A stretch of 64,000 bases of DNA from Bacteroidota bacterium (GCA_018266395.1 JAFEAM010000027.1:1-64000); one strand, 5' to 3'. Shown: positions 33,757 through 43,039, counted from the stretch's first letter. Notes: generated from the sequence alone by a model not told the origin. Translations and numbers: made by a program.

Positions 33757-34233
33757 ATGAGAATTATACTCCCCTTGTTATTTTGTTTGAGCCTGACGGC
33801 ATCGTTCGCTCAAACGTCAGACGCCGAAGCAGAAGCGCTGGTCAATCTGCTTGGTGTTCAAAAGAAAGAACTGATTTCGAAATTGGTTATGGTCTCGAAA
33901 AGGGATTCGGCGGCTTTCTGGAAGGTCTATGACGAGTACCAGCAAAAGAACAAAGTCACCGCTAAATCGAGAATCAAACTTTACGAGCGTACCGCCTACG
34001 CGTATCAGGCTATGACCCCGGCAATGGCAGACTCGCTCGCCGGGAAGTATTTCGCCAACAGGGTTGAACAAGAGAAGATGCTGGAACAGTACTATCAGAA
34101 GGTCAAGGCAGCCACCAATCCAATTACTGCCTTTGAGTTTTATCAGGCCGAGATCTACCTGCTTAATAAGATCAGGGAGAGCATTATGCAGCAAATTCCC
34201 ACTTATGGTCAGGTGAAGCAGATGGTTAAATAG
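33757..34233 (+). CDS. Secreted helical protein of unknown function
   Basis: 158 residues with a signal peptide (MRIILPLLFCLSLTASFAQ). The mature chain is predicted almost entirely helical and highly charged (KKELISKLVMVSKRDSAAFWKVYDEYQQK), which recalls periplasmic helical proteins of the Spy/CpxP type, but I see no LTxxQ motif. It is followed by a strong terminator and is therefore probably monocistronic. No function assigned. Confidence 0.7.
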   Translation: MRIILPLLFCLSLTASFAQTSDAEAEALVNLLGVQKKELISKLVMVSKRDSAAFWKVYDEYQQKNKVTAKSRIKLYERTAYAYQAMTPAMADSLAGKYFANRVEQEKMLEQYYQKVKAATNPITAFEFYQAEIYLLNKIRESIMQQIPTYGQVKQMVK

Positions 34234-34260
34234 AACTGGTTTCATCTCATTGGAAACTAG

Positions 34261-34280
34261 AGGGGCTGAGGCCCCTTTTT
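34261..34280 (+). terminator. Rho-independent terminator
   Basis: AGGGGC (34261-34266) and GCCCCT (34271-34276) close a four-base TGAG loop, followed by five T residues. It follows the helical secreted protein gene. Confidence 0.75.
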
Positions 34281-34373
34281 GTTTTGATACGGCTAAGCTG
34301 GAATCAGGGAAGTTTGAAATCAGAAATTCAAATGGAACTTTGAACTTATCCCGCTATTTTGCAGGTCCTAGCT

Positions 34374-36809
34374 ATGAAAAAAATCTCCTTCAGGGACGTT
34401 CTGCCGCATCTGCTGGCAGTCATCATCTTCCTGGTTGTAACGCTGATCTTCTTCAACCCGATCTTTTTCAAGAACCGGGTAATCAATCAGAATGACATCA
34501 ATGAATTCTTGTGGGGATCGCGCGAGCTACGCGAATACCGGGAAGCCACAGGCGAAGAAGGTCGATGGGCGGCTACAATGTTCAGCGGCATGCCGGCTTA
34601 CCTGGTCAACATGGACTGGAGTGATGGCGTAGTGGTGGGGATGAAGAAGGTTCTTACTCTTTTCCTGCCTCACCCGGTCAGCAATATCTACCTCGCTTTC
34701 CTGGCCTACTACATCATGCTGCTGGCCTTCAGGGTAAGACCTTACGCGGCGATAGCTTTCTCTCTCGCCTTTGGACTGAGTTCTTATATGATCATTGGAT
34801 TGTCGGCCGGACATAATGCCAGAATCGGCGCAATCGCCTTGATGCCGTTGGTGCTGGCGGGTATTCACCTCACCTTCTCAGGAAGGAAAATATTGGGCTT
34901 CTCGGTCACAGCGGCTGCCCTAGCCATGCAGTTAAGGGAGAACCACGTGCAGATTACTTACTACCTCGTCATCATGGTACTTGGCTACGGGGTGTACAGG
35001 CTTGTGGAAGCATTCCGCAGCCGTCAGCTTCCTGAATTTTTCAAGATAGTAGGCATCCTGGCTGTGGCAGCAGGACTCGCGGCATGCACATTCATGGGTC
35101 CGCTTTGGGCCATAACTGAATACAGCAAATATTCCACGCGTGGGAAGTCGGAACTTCAGACTACTTCGCACAATACCGTGGGTTCGGGACTTCCCAAGAG
35201 CTATGCGTTCCAGTACAGTAACGGTATCACGGAGCCCATCACGATGCTAATTCCTGAATTTTACGGAGGCAGCAGTTTCCACTCTTTTGTCGCCGATCAG
35301 AACAGTGCTACATACAAAGCACTGGTTAACTCCGGCAATGAACAAATGGCTAACCGCCTGGCAGGAATGGCCCGTTCCTATTGGGGAGATCAGCCCTTGT
35401 CTGCGCCGTACTATGCTGGTGCTATAGTTGTGTTCTTTGCGGTGTTGGGCTTGTTCATTGTCGACCGCAAAATTGTCTGGTGGCTTTCCGGTGTCAGCAT
35501 ACTGGCCATCATGATGAGCTGGGGATCGAACTTTCCAGGTTTCAACTATTTCATCTTTGATTACCTGCCGGGATACAACAAGTTCCGGTCTGTCACTTTT
35601 GTTATGGTGATTGTCTTCACAGCGGTACCTCTGCTGGGCGCGCTTGCCCTTGAGCAGCTGCTATCCAAAGAGATGGACAAGACCATGAAGAAAAAGATTT
35701 TGATTGCCTTTGCCGCCACCGGCGGACTATGTCTCTTCTTTGTTTTGTTTGCTGGAATGCTTGGCTACGCCAGGACTGAAGAAGCCAATTTACCCGCCTG
35801 GTTCCTCAATGCCTTGCGCGACGACCGCAGGGCTATGCTGAGAGATGATGCGCTAAGGTCCTTTGGCTTTATCTTCTCAATCTTTGTCCTCCTTTATTTC
35901 AATGTTTATAAGAAAGTATCTCTGCTCACGTTCGCCAGTTTCCTCATCCTGATGGTGAGCCTTGATGTGGCAAGGGTCGACACCCGCTACTTCACCAAAG
36001 ACAACTATGCGCGGAAAAGCGAGCAGAAAGCTCAGCCGTGGGCCTCTAACCTGGCCGTAATGCAGGACAAGAGTTATTACCGCGTCCTCTTTCTTCAGAA
36101 TTTCTATGACGCCACGATGTCCAATTTTCATTACTCGCTCGGAGGGTACAACGGAGCCCGCATCAAGCGGTACCAGGAACTTTATGATTCAGCAATCAGT
36201 CGTGAGACCGATATGGTCATCAGCCACCTCCAGAAAGGTGATACCAATTTTGAAGCCCATGGCGTGATGGATATGCTGAATACAAAGTATTTCATTTTTG
36301 GAGAGGATGAGAACAGCTACCTGCCTAATTCAACTGCCAATGGCCCAGCCTGGTTTGTCTCGCGAATCCAGTCTGTAAAGTCACCAAATGAAGAGCTTGA
36401 AGAAGTCGCTCGGATCGATACAAAAAAAGTAGCCGTGATCGATGAGAGCAAATTCAAGTTGCCAAACGCCAGTGAAGACTCTACCGCCATCATCCGTTTT
36501 GTTGACCATAAGCCCTACTGGCTGAAATATGAGTCAAGCGCATCGCAAAATGGACTGGCTGTTTTTTCGGAGATATATTATCCTGAAGGATGGAGAGCAA
36601 CGATTGATGGTAAGCCGGCGGACATATTGCGTTGCGATTATGTTTTGAGGGCCATGGAGATTCCTTCTGGACAACATACCATTGAGTTTACTTTTGAACC
36701 CAAACCCTACCTTATCGGCGATAAAGTGACGATGGCCTCATCCTGGATTCTGCTGCTTGTGGTGTTGGGTGGTCTTGGCCTCAGTTTCAGGGAGCAACGC
36801 ACAACCTGA
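34374..36809 (+). CDS. YfhO-family membrane protein
   Basis: 811 residues from ATG 34374; a TTG at 34359 lies in frame but a TATTTTG stretch of promoter type overlaps it. About 12 membrane segments fill the first 560 residues; the last 250 are extracytoplasmic and end with one further membrane helix (ASSWILLLVVLGGLGLSF). LSSYMIIGLSAGHNARIGAIALMP and PELLGGS-like EFYGGSSFHSFV match YfhO proteins, which act in transfer of sugars to cell-wall polymers (glycosyltransferase GT-C fold). Acceptor not known. No cognate polymer genes nearby. Confidence 0.87.
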   Translation: MKKISFRDVLPHLLAVIIFLVVTLIFFNPIFFKNRVINQNDINEFLWGSRELREYREATGEEGRWAATMFSGMPAYLVNMDWSDGVVVGMKKVLTLFLPHPVSNIYLAFLAYYIMLLAFRVRPYAAIAFSLAFGLSSYMIIGLSAGHNARIGAIALMPLVLAGIHLTFSGRKILGFSVTAAALAMQLRENHVQITYYLVIMVLGYGVYRLVEAFRSRQLPEFFKIVGILAVAAGLAACTFMGPLWAITEYSKYSTRGKSELQTTSHNTVGSGLPKSYAFQYSNGITEPITMLIPEFYGGSSFHSFVADQNSATYKALVNSGNEQMANRLAGMARSYWGDQPLSAPYYAGAIVVFFAVLGLFIVDRKIVWWLSGVSILAIMMSWGSNFPGFNYFIFDYLPGYNKFRSVTFVMVIVFTAVPLLGALALEQLLSKEMDKTMKKKILIAFAATGGLCLFFVLFAGMLGYARTEEANLPAWFLNALRDDRRAMLRDDALRSFGFIFSIFVLLYFNVYKKVSLLTFASFLILMVSLDVARVDTRYFTKDNYARKSEQKAQPWASNLAVMQDKSYYRVLFLQNFYDATMSNFHYSLGGYNGARIKRYQELYDSAISRETDMVISHLQKGDTNFEAHGVMDMLNTKYFIFGEDENSYLPNSTANGPAWFVSRIQSVKSPNEELEEVARIDTKKVAVIDESKFKLPNASEDSTAIIRFVDHKPYWLKYESSASQNGLAVFSEIYYPEGWRATIDGKPADILRCDYVLRAMEIPSGQHTIEFTFEPKPYLIGDKVTMASSWILLLVVLGGLGLSFREQRTT

Positions 36810-36827
36810 TTTTGAAATAAACAGAAA

Positions 36828-37976
36828 ATGGACACCCCCCGTCTTAGAGAAGAGTTCAGGAGCAGATTTCAGAAAGATCCCCTGGTGGTCATGGCACCTG
36901 GCCGCATCAATCTGATCGGTGAGCATGTGGATTATAACGATGGCTTTGTCATGCCGGCTGCAGTGGCCAATGCGATGACTTTTGCGTTGAGCGCCTCAGG
37001 CAGCGACCGGTGCAACCTGCTGGCTGTTGACTTTGATGAAGGTGTTACCTTTTCCATCTATGACCTCAACCCCGGAGGATCCTGGGTCAATTACCTGCAG
37101 GGAGTGATGGATGGGTTCATCCGCAGGGGGGCGCATATCAAAGGTGTGGACTGCATTTTCGGCGGGAACATTCCTGCTGGTGCAGGACTGTCCTCCTCTG
37201 CTGCGCTCTGCGCAGGATTTGCCTTTGCCCTCAATGAGATATTCGACACCGGGTTCAGTCGCCTGGAGCTGGCAAAGATCGCCCAGTATTCGGAGCATGA
37301 ATTTGCTGGTGTCAAATGCGGACTCATGGACCAATACGCCAGCCTGTTCGGAGAGAAAGACAAGGTCTTGCTGTTTGACTGCCGCCGCCTGATCCATGAA
37401 TCCATCCCATTTCAATTTTCAACACACACGCTGCTGCTCATTGATACAAAAGTGAAGCATTCCCTGGCAGACTCCGCGTACAATGACCGCAGAAGATCCT
37501 GCGAGGAGGGACTGGCTATTCTGAGAAAGCACTATACCGAAGTGACTGCCCTGCGGGATGCGACGCGCACAATGTTGTACGAGCACCAGGATGAGATGGG
37601 CGAAGAGACGTTCATCAAGTGTCTGTTTGTGGTCGAGGAAATTGCGCGCACGCTGCAGGCGGCAGAATGTCTTAAGAAGAAAGACCTATCGGGCTTTGGA
37701 GAACTGATGTACCTGTCGCACTGGGGACTCAGCCAGGCCTATGAGGTGAGTTGTGAAGAACTGGACCACCTGGTGATGGCGGCAGAGGAAGACAAGGAGT
37801 TGGTACCTGGCGCACGCATGATGGGTGGCGGCTTCGGCGGATGCACAATCAACCTGGTCCGCAGCGGTCGTGAGGGAATTTTCAAGGAAAGGGTCCGCAA
37901 AAAATACTTTGCTGCTTTCAAAAAAGAACCTGATTTTTATACGGTCACCCTCTCTGAGGGCGTACATGTAATTTGA
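36828..37976 (+). CDS. galK: Galactokinase
   Basis: 382 residues, GHMP family. The galactokinase signature GRINLIGEHVDYNDGF is at residues 25-40 (catalytic Arg, Glu, His, Asp of the substrate site), the ATP loop is GAGLSSSAAL near 120, and GGGFGGCTINLV near residue 335 completes the fold. It phosphorylates galactose at C1, the first step of the Leloir pathway. The following gene encodes a sodium/sugar symporter, so the pair makes a galactose uptake and activation module. galT, galE and galM are not in the window. Confidence 0.96.
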   Translation: MDTPRLREEFRSRFQKDPLVVMAPGRINLIGEHVDYNDGFVMPAAVANAMTFALSASGSDRCNLLAVDFDEGVTFSIYDLNPGGSWVNYLQGVMDGFIRRGAHIKGVDCIFGGNIPAGAGLSSSAALCAGFAFALNEIFDTGFSRLELAKIAQYSEHEFAGVKCGLMDQYASLFGEKDKVLLFDCRRLIHESIPFQFSTHTLLLIDTKVKHSLADSAYNDRRRSCEEGLAILRKHYTEVTALRDATRTMLYEHQDEMGEETFIKCLFVVEEIARTLQAAECLKKKDLSGFGELMYLSHWGLSQAYEVSCEELDHLVMAAEEDKELVPGARMMGGGFGGCTINLVRSGREGIFKERVRKKYFAAFKKEPDFYTVTLSEGVHVI

Positions 37977-38007
37977 CCAGGCCAGACTTCAGTCCAAACC
38001 ATTCCTC

Positions 38008-39675
38008 ATGCAAAAGCAGCTTCAGTCCCTCGACTACCTTGTCTTCTTCGTCTACTTTGTCATTGTGGCCATTTATGGCTACTGGATATACAACAGGAAG
38101 AAGAAGGCACAGGCCGACTCCAAAGACTTTTTTCTTGCGGAAGGCTCGCTTACGTGGTGGGCAATAGGCGCCTCGCTGATTGCATCCAATATTTCTGCAG
38201 AGCAATTTATCGGGATGGCCGGCAACGGCTTCAAGCTTGGGCTGGCTATCTCGGCTTATGAGCTGATGGCGGCGGCTACCCTGATTGTGGTGGCCGTTTT
38301 CTTTTTACCCATCTACCTGAAGAACCACATCTATACCATGCCCCAGTTTCTCCGTCAGCGCTACAATGAGACGGTGGCATTGATCATGGCGATATTCTGG
38401 CTGTTGTTGTATGTGATCGTTAATCTCACTTCCATTTTGTTTCTCGGCGCTCTTGCGGTAAGCACCGTGTCCGGAATAAGTTTTACACTTTGCATGATCT
38501 TCCTGGCAGTGTTCGCCATCTTCATCACACTTGGTGGTATGAAGGTGATCGGATACACCGACGTGATCCAGGTTTTCTTTCTGGTGTTGGGCGGCCTCGC
38601 GACGACCTACCTGGCCCTTAATCTTGTTTCAGAAAAGTTTGGCACCACCGGCATGTGGACAGGTATGAATCTGCTGATGACTGAAGCGAAGGATCACTTT
38701 GACATGATATTGGATCAGTCCAACCCGAACTTCATCACACTGCCCGGCCTCACCGTTCTCTTTGGAGCACTCTGGGTGGCGAACCTCTCGTACTGGGGAT
38801 GTAACCAGTACATCACACAGCGTGCCCTTGGCGCAGATTTGCCAACTGCACGATCCGGATTATTGTTTGCCGCTTACATGAAATTGCTCATGCCGATTAT
38901 TGTGGTGTTGCCCGGTATAGCTGCTTATGTGCTCTGGAAGAACGGAATGTTCCAGACGGAGATGCTCAAGGATGGCGAACTGGTTCAGGACAATGCCTAT
39001 CCCGTGTTGCTTCACCTGCTGCCCACAGGACTGAAGGGATTGTCGTTTGCGGCACTAACAGCAGCTGTTGTGGCCTCATTGGCGGGTAAGGCGAACAGCA
39101 TTTCAACCATTTTCACGCTGGACATCTACAAAGATCTGATCAACAAAACCGCAGATGAAAGGAAACTGGTCTGGATGGGAAGGCTCGCCGTGGTTGTAGC
39201 GATGGTTATTGCTATTGTAATCGCGCCCATGCTGGGCATAGACAAGAAGGGTGGGTTCACTTTCATTCAGGAGTACACGGGTTTTGTGTCCCCCGGTATT
39301 TTTGCCATGTTCAGCCTCGGATTTTTCTGGAGGAGGACCACATCATCGGCGGCGATGTTTGCCATTATCGGTGGATTCCTGTTGTCGGTACTCTTCAAAT
39401 TCCTCCCTGACTTTGCAGATCTGTCGTTCCTCGTTCCGTATGGTCATGCCACCCTTAATCCCGACACCAATGTTGTGGAAATTCCTTTCCTGGACCGGAT
39501 GGGTTTTGTCTTCATAATCTGCGTTGTGGTCATGGTGGTGATGAGTCTGCTGTCCAAACCACCTGTAAACAGTCTCCAGGTAGATACTTCCATGTTCCGG
39601 GTTTCAAAGGGCTTTGCGATCGGGTCCGCCATAATAGTGGCCGTTCTGGCCGTTGTTTACATTGCATTCTGGTAG
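38008..39675 (+). CDS. Sodium/sugar symporter (SSS family, vSGLT-like)
   Basis: 555 residues with about 14 membrane segments. After the first helix (YLVFFVYFVIVAIYGYWIYN) comes DFFLAEGSLTWWAIGASLIASNISAEQFIGMAGNG, the signature region of sodium/galactose cotransporters, with the sodium site residues in helix 1-2. NLSYWGCNQYITQRALGA is also family-typical and the Gln in CNQYI is part of the sugar site in vSGLT. It begins 32 bases after galK and probably imports galactose with sodium. Confidence 0.93.
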   Translation: MQKQLQSLDYLVFFVYFVIVAIYGYWIYNRKKKAQADSKDFFLAEGSLTWWAIGASLIASNISAEQFIGMAGNGFKLGLAISAYELMAAATLIVVAVFFLPIYLKNHIYTMPQFLRQRYNETVALIMAIFWLLLYVIVNLTSILFLGALAVSTVSGISFTLCMIFLAVFAIFITLGGMKVIGYTDVIQVFFLVLGGLATTYLALNLVSEKFGTTGMWTGMNLLMTEAKDHFDMILDQSNPNFITLPGLTVLFGALWVANLSYWGCNQYITQRALGADLPTARSGLLFAAYMKLLMPIIVVLPGIAAYVLWKNGMFQTEMLKDGELVQDNAYPVLLHLLPTGLKGLSFAALTAAVVASLAGKANSISTIFTLDIYKDLINKTADERKLVWMGRLAVVVAMVIAIVIAPMLGIDKKGGFTFIQEYTGFVSPGIFAMFSLGFFWRRTTSSAAMFAIIGGFLLSVLFKFLPDFADLSFLVPYGHATLNPDTNVVEIPFLDRMGFVFIICVVVMVVMSLLSKPPVNSLQVDTSMFRVSKGFAIGSAIIVAVLAVVYIAFW

Positions 39676-39681
39676 TAATTT

Positions 39682-39731
39682 GTGATCCTGTTGGCGGATA
39701 TTTCATCCGCACATTGGCCATACAGGATCAC
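39682..39731 (+). promoter_or_regulatory. Nested hairpin just before the YafY-type regulator start
   Basis: GTGATCCTGT (39682-39691) pairs perfectly with ACAGGATCAC (39722-39731). Inside it GCGGAT (39694-39699) pairs with ATCCGC (39705-39710). The structure ends two bases before ATG 39734. It could end transcription of the symporter gene, serve as an operator for the regulator, or fold in the mRNA to hold back its translation. Confidence 0.6.
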
Positions 39732-39733
39732 TC

Positions 39734-40702
39734 ATGAACCGGATCGACCGCCTTACTGCCATTCTTATTCAACTTCAGACGAAAAAAGTTGTGAAGGCGG
39801 AAGAGATCGCCGATCGTTTTGAGATCAGCCTCAGAACGGTGTACCGTGATGTGAAGGCGCTCATGGAAGCTGGCGTACCGATCGGGTCGGAGGCAGGCAC
39901 GGGATATTTCATTGTAGATGGATACCACCTGCCGCCAGTCATGTTCACACAGGACGAGGCCAGCAGCATGCTGTTGGCAGGCAAGCTGGTGGAAAAGATG
40001 GCCGACAAGTCCGTGCGCACGGCCTATGAGTCGGCTATGCACAAGATCAAGTGTGTTTTGAAAGACCCTGAAAAGGATCATCTCGAGAATCTTGAATCCC
40101 ACATCGAAGTCTACCTGCGTTCAAGAAGCGACAACCGTAATGTGAAGGACTTTCCGGATCATTTTATGGTGGAGATTCAGAAAGCTGCCGTGAACCATCA
40201 TGTGCTCAACATGGAGTACAGTGATATGAATGATGAATTGACGATGCGTGAAATAGAACCGATCGGATTGTTTTACTACAGCATGGCATGGCATCTCATT
40301 GGCTGGTGCCGGTTGAGGAATGGATACAGGGACTTCAGGGCCGACCGGATCAAATCGTTGGTGAACACCCACAGAACTTTTGAGGCTCGCAACCTGATGA
40401 GTTTGCAGGAATATTTCCAATCCATCTTCCAAACCAACAATGGTTTGGTTCGTGCTGTGGTCACATTCGACAAGGGTGCAATCCGAAACCGGCCTCTTTA
40501 TGGCAGCATAGCCCAGACGGAAGTTGGCGACAGGATGCGGGCGGAGTTTATGATGGACAGCATGATGGCTATGGCGAAATGGCTGCTAATGTTTGGCTCA
40601 AAAGCTGAAGTGGAGGAGCCGGAAGAATTGAAGTCGATCATGCAGGGGCTGGTACATGACCTTCATGCGCACTATCTAAAGGAGGCGCGTGTAGAGAGTT
40701 AA
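39734..40702 (+). CDS. YafY-family regulator with HTH and WYL domains
   Basis: 322 residues. N-terminal winged helix-turn-helix (RIDRLTAILIQLQTKKVVKAEEIADRFEISLRTVYRDVKAL, with the recognition helix SLRTVYRDV). The WYL domain is at about 150-240, containing EIEPIGLFYYSMAWHLIGWCRLRNGYRDFRADRIKSL; the usual W-Y-L triad appears as residues of MAWHLIGW. Such proteins bind a nucleotide-like ligand and act mostly as repressors. The nested palindrome in front of its start suggests autoregulation. It follows galK and the symporter on the same strand. Confidence 0.93.
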   Translation: MNRIDRLTAILIQLQTKKVVKAEEIADRFEISLRTVYRDVKALMEAGVPIGSEAGTGYFIVDGYHLPPVMFTQDEASSMLLAGKLVEKMADKSVRTAYESAMHKIKCVLKDPEKDHLENLESHIEVYLRSRSDNRNVKDFPDHFMVEIQKAAVNHHVLNMEYSDMNDELTMREIEPIGLFYYSMAWHLIGWCRLRNGYRDFRADRIKSLVNTHRTFEARNLMSLQEYFQSIFQTNNGLVRAVVTFDKGAIRNRPLYGSIAQTEVGDRMRAEFMMDSMMAMAKWLLMFGSKAEVEEPEELKSIMQGLVHDLHAHYLKEARVES

Positions 40703-40735
40703 GCCAAAGAACCAGGTTTGAAACATATCAGGCAT

Positions 40736-42001
40736 ATGAAGAATACACAAAAGGGAAGAAGGGACTTTCTTCAAAAGTTGGCGGCAGGAGCTGCCGCTAC
40801 TATTACTATTCCCGCATGGGCAGGACCGCATCCAGAACTATTGCAGAAAGCTACTGCAAATCCCGATGAGGCCTATTGGCAAAAGGTGAAGGAGCAGTTT
40901 GCAGTGCCGTCCCATCTGATGATGGTCAATGCAGCCAATCTTTGCCCCAGTCCTGTATCCATTAATGACCAGGTAAACGCTACTATGAAAGAACTGGGTA
41001 AGGATGTTTCCTTTCAGTTCAGAGCCCGATTCGCGGAGAAACGTCAGAAGTCGCTGGAGTCACTCGCCGTTTTTCTGGGAGTAACAAAAGATGAGGTGGG
41101 CATCACAAGAAATACTTCCGAGAGCAATAACATCGTCGTTAATGGTCTGGACCTGAAACCTGGTGATGAAGTCTTGCTCTGGGACCAGAACCATTACAGC
41201 AACGCACTTTCCTGGGACGAACGCGCCAAAAGATTTGGGTTCACCGTTAAGAGGTTTCAGACTCCTGCCGATCCTTCCGGCAAGGAGGAAATACTAAAGA
41301 TCGTGGAGAATGCAATGACATCATCAACCCGGGTACTCGCCTTCTCTCACATTTCCAATACGACAGGACTCGTGCTACCGGCAGAAGACCTGTGCCGGTT
41401 GGCCAGGAGCAGGAAGGTGCTGACGCTCGTGGATGGTGCGCAGTCGTTTGGGTTCATTAACCTCAACTTGCAGCAGATGGGTTGCGACTTCTACTCGGCC
41501 AGCACCCACAAGTGGCTCATGGGACCCCTCGAAAATGGTGTGCTCTATGTAAGAAAGGAATCGCTTCCCCTTTTGTGGCCGCATGTCATCAGCGCAGGAT
41601 GGAAGCCACAGAGCATGACCACAGACGAAAAACTCTGCGTATTTGGTCAGCGCAATGAGACTACTCCTTTCGCCCTGCCGGAAACCATAGCCTTTCATGA
41701 CTCAATCGGCAGAGCCAACATTGAGGCGAGGGTACGTGCATTGAATGCGCGCCTGCGGGAACAAATTCAATCAAAAGTGCCAGGAGCAACCTTTGTTTCA
41801 CCTTCGCGTCCTGAGATGACGGGTGGCATCACCATCGTCAATATCAATGGAAAGAAGGCCCCCGACTTGTACAACAATCTGTATACGCAATATGGCATAG
41901 CCGGCGCTCCCAGCGGTGGTGTGAGGCTTTCACCGCATATCTATAATACCATGTCGGATATGGACAAGGTTGTATCTGCGTTGGTTAAATTAAGTGTTTA
42001 G
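40736..42001 (+). CDS. PLP-dependent aminotransferase-like protein, class V, Tat-exported
   Basis: 421 residues from ATG 40736; the TTG at 40718 is less likely. The N terminus KGRRDFLQKLAAGAAATITIP is a twin-arginine signal (RRDFL), unusual for a PLP enzyme but known in the isopenicillin-N epimerase/CefD-like group. The PLP lysine is in FYSASTHKWLMGPLENGVLYV (ASTHKWL), and the PLP ring Asp in LTLVDGAQSFG. It probably acts in the periplasm as a racemase, lyase or epimerase. It lies 33 bases after the WYL regulator and may be controlled by it. Confidence 0.9.
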   Translation: MKNTQKGRRDFLQKLAAGAAATITIPAWAGPHPELLQKATANPDEAYWQKVKEQFAVPSHLMMVNAANLCPSPVSINDQVNATMKELGKDVSFQFRARFAEKRQKSLESLAVFLGVTKDEVGITRNTSESNNIVVNGLDLKPGDEVLLWDQNHYSNALSWDERAKRFGFTVKRFQTPADPSGKEEILKIVENAMTSSTRVLAFSHISNTTGLVLPAEDLCRLARSRKVLTLVDGAQSFGFINLNLQQMGCDFYSASTHKWLMGPLENGVLYVRKESLPLLWPHVISAGWKPQSMTTDEKLCVFGQRNETTPFALPETIAFHDSIGRANIEARVRALNARLREQIQSKVPGATFVSPSRPEMTGGITIVNINGKKAPDLYNNLYTQYGIAGAPSGGVRLSPHIYNTMSDMDKVVSALVKLSV

Positions 42002-42081
42002 TACTCTGGTCTGGTCACAGGAAAATGCTGGCGGAAAAGGTGCTTTCCATGCAGCATGCACAACCCTGACTTCATTCCTGC

Positions 42082-42161
42082 TGACACAGGGTTGTCATTG
42101 AGACCGAAATTTTTTCCTGATTTATTTATGTGCCATTTTCCCTGTTGACATAAGGTTGTCA
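42082..42161. promoter_or_regulatory. Two operator-like palindromes upstream of the small operon
   Basis: TGACA-cagggt-TGTCA at 42082-42097 and TGACA-taaggt-TGTCA at 42146-42161 share the same arms and GGT spacer end, 64 bases apart, with similar flanks (CCTG before each). Paired copies of one palindrome are typical of cooperative repressor or activator binding. They lie 24 bases before the first start codon of the following operon. Confidence 0.5.
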
Positions 42162-42184
42162 GTCTGCATAGGTTTATTTGATCT

Positions 42185-42265
42185 ATGAAATCGGCAAAAT
42201 TCTATTGGCTGGCGGCCGGTGTGGCGACGGCGGCAATTGTGGGTCTTCTTTTGATTCATAACTAA
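42185..42265 (+). CDS. Tiny single-helix membrane peptide
   Basis: 26 residues: MKSAKFYWLAAG then a helix of small and hydrophobic residues (VATAAIVGLLLIHN). It has a short basic N terminus and one membrane helix. The next gene starts one base after its stop codon. Either a real leader or regulatory membrane peptide, or the remains of a longer signal-anchored gene. Coding potential rests on the tight operon spacing only. Confidence 0.4.
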   Translation: MKSAKFYWLAAGVATAAIVGLLLIHN

Positions 42266-42266
42266 A

Positions 42267-42494
42267 ATGGATGTGCTTGTATTCAGGACTTCAGTGAGCA
42301 TGGTTCGGCATGTTAAGGAGCTCGGCCGTCATTTGGATGCTCTTGCAGGGGAGGGTAAATGGTCCTTTGACCTCGGAGACTGTGACCGTGTACTGCGTGT
42401 GGTTGGTCCATCGTCGTGCTGCGAGGGACTTGTAACGCTGCTTTCCAGCCATGGTTTTCAATGTGTCGAGTTGGAGGACAAAATCATAATATAG
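42267..42494 (+). CDS. Small ferredoxin-like-fold protein, unknown function
   Basis: 75 residues. The pattern of a strand (MDVLVFRTSV), helix (MVRHVKELGRHLDALAG), strand (WSFDLGD), strand (VLRVVG), helix (CEGLVTLLSSHGF), strand (QCVELED) fits the beta-alpha-beta-beta-alpha-beta fold of metal-binding HMA domains, but the metal CxxC at the first loop is missing; a Cys-Cys pair sits before the second helix. It follows the tiny peptide by one base and is followed two bases later by the reductase-like gene. Function unknown. Confidence 0.7.
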   Translation: MDVLVFRTSVSMVRHVKELGRHLDALAGEGKWSFDLGDCDRVLRVVGPSSCCEGLVTLLSSHGFQCVELEDKIII

Positions 42495-42496
42495 AA

Positions 42497-43009
42497 GTGA
42501 GAAATATAATTGTAGGACTTGCGGTAAGCCTGGATGGATACATCGAGGGACCCAACGGTGAAATTGATTGGTGCTTTACAGATCAGGATTACGGCATGTC
42601 ATCGTTCCTGAAGAGGATTGATGGAATCCTGATGGGCAGGAAATCATGGGAACTGGCAGTCGCAATGGGGGGCAATCCTTGGAAAGGAGTTACCACTTAT
42701 GTGTTTTCACATACACTGGAATCGGTGACCGATCCAAATGTGAAAATCATTTCAGGTAATTTGAAAAAGTCTGTTGAGATGCTGAGATCTGAAAAGGGGA
42801 AGGACCTTTGGCTCTTTGGAGGCGCCGAACTCATTGCCTCTTTTGTGGATGAGGGCCTCGTTGATGAGTACTGGCTGTCGGTACACCCAGTCCTCCTGGG
42901 TGATGGGAAACGACTCTTTGGCAATGTTTTGCCCCGCATCAATCTCAAACTGGTGGAGAGCAAGACCTACGACACCGGCCTGGTATCCCTGCGATACGCT
43001 AATGCCTGA
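42497..43009 (+). CDS. Dihydrofolate reductase-family protein (RibD C-terminal type)
   Basis: 170 residues starting at GTG 42497 (MRNIIVGLAVSLDGYIEGPNG). SLDGYIEGPNGEIDW is the family N-terminal motif; DGILMGRKSWE and LWLFGGAELIASFVDEGLVDEYWLSVHPVLLGDGKRLF contain the NADPH-binding GGAEL and the conserved PVLLGxGxxLF. Members of this group are NADPH-dependent reductases related to RibD and DHFR, usually of unknown substrate. Third gene of the small operon at 42185. Confidence 0.92.
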   Translation: MRNIIVGLAVSLDGYIEGPNGEIDWCFTDQDYGMSSFLKRIDGILMGRKSWELAVAMGGNPWKGVTTYVFSHTLESVTDPNVKIISGNLKKSVEMLRSEKGKDLWLFGGAELIASFVDEGLVDEYWLSVHPVLLGDGKRLFGNVLPRINLKLVESKTYDTGLVSLRYANA

Positions 43010-43027
43010 AAGCCAGCCTCAATTCCC

Positions 43028-43035
43028 TACTTTTG
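43028..43035 (+). promoter_or_regulatory. -7 promoter element for the YkgJ-family gene
   Basis: TACTTTTG matches TAnnTTTG and stands four bases before ATG 43040, so the predicted transcript would be leaderless. Confidence 0.4.
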
Positions 43036-43039
43036 CGCC

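Noticed and set aside
36828-39675. Complete Leloir galactose operon
   Set aside because: Only galactokinase and a symporter are present; galT, galE and galM are not found in the window.
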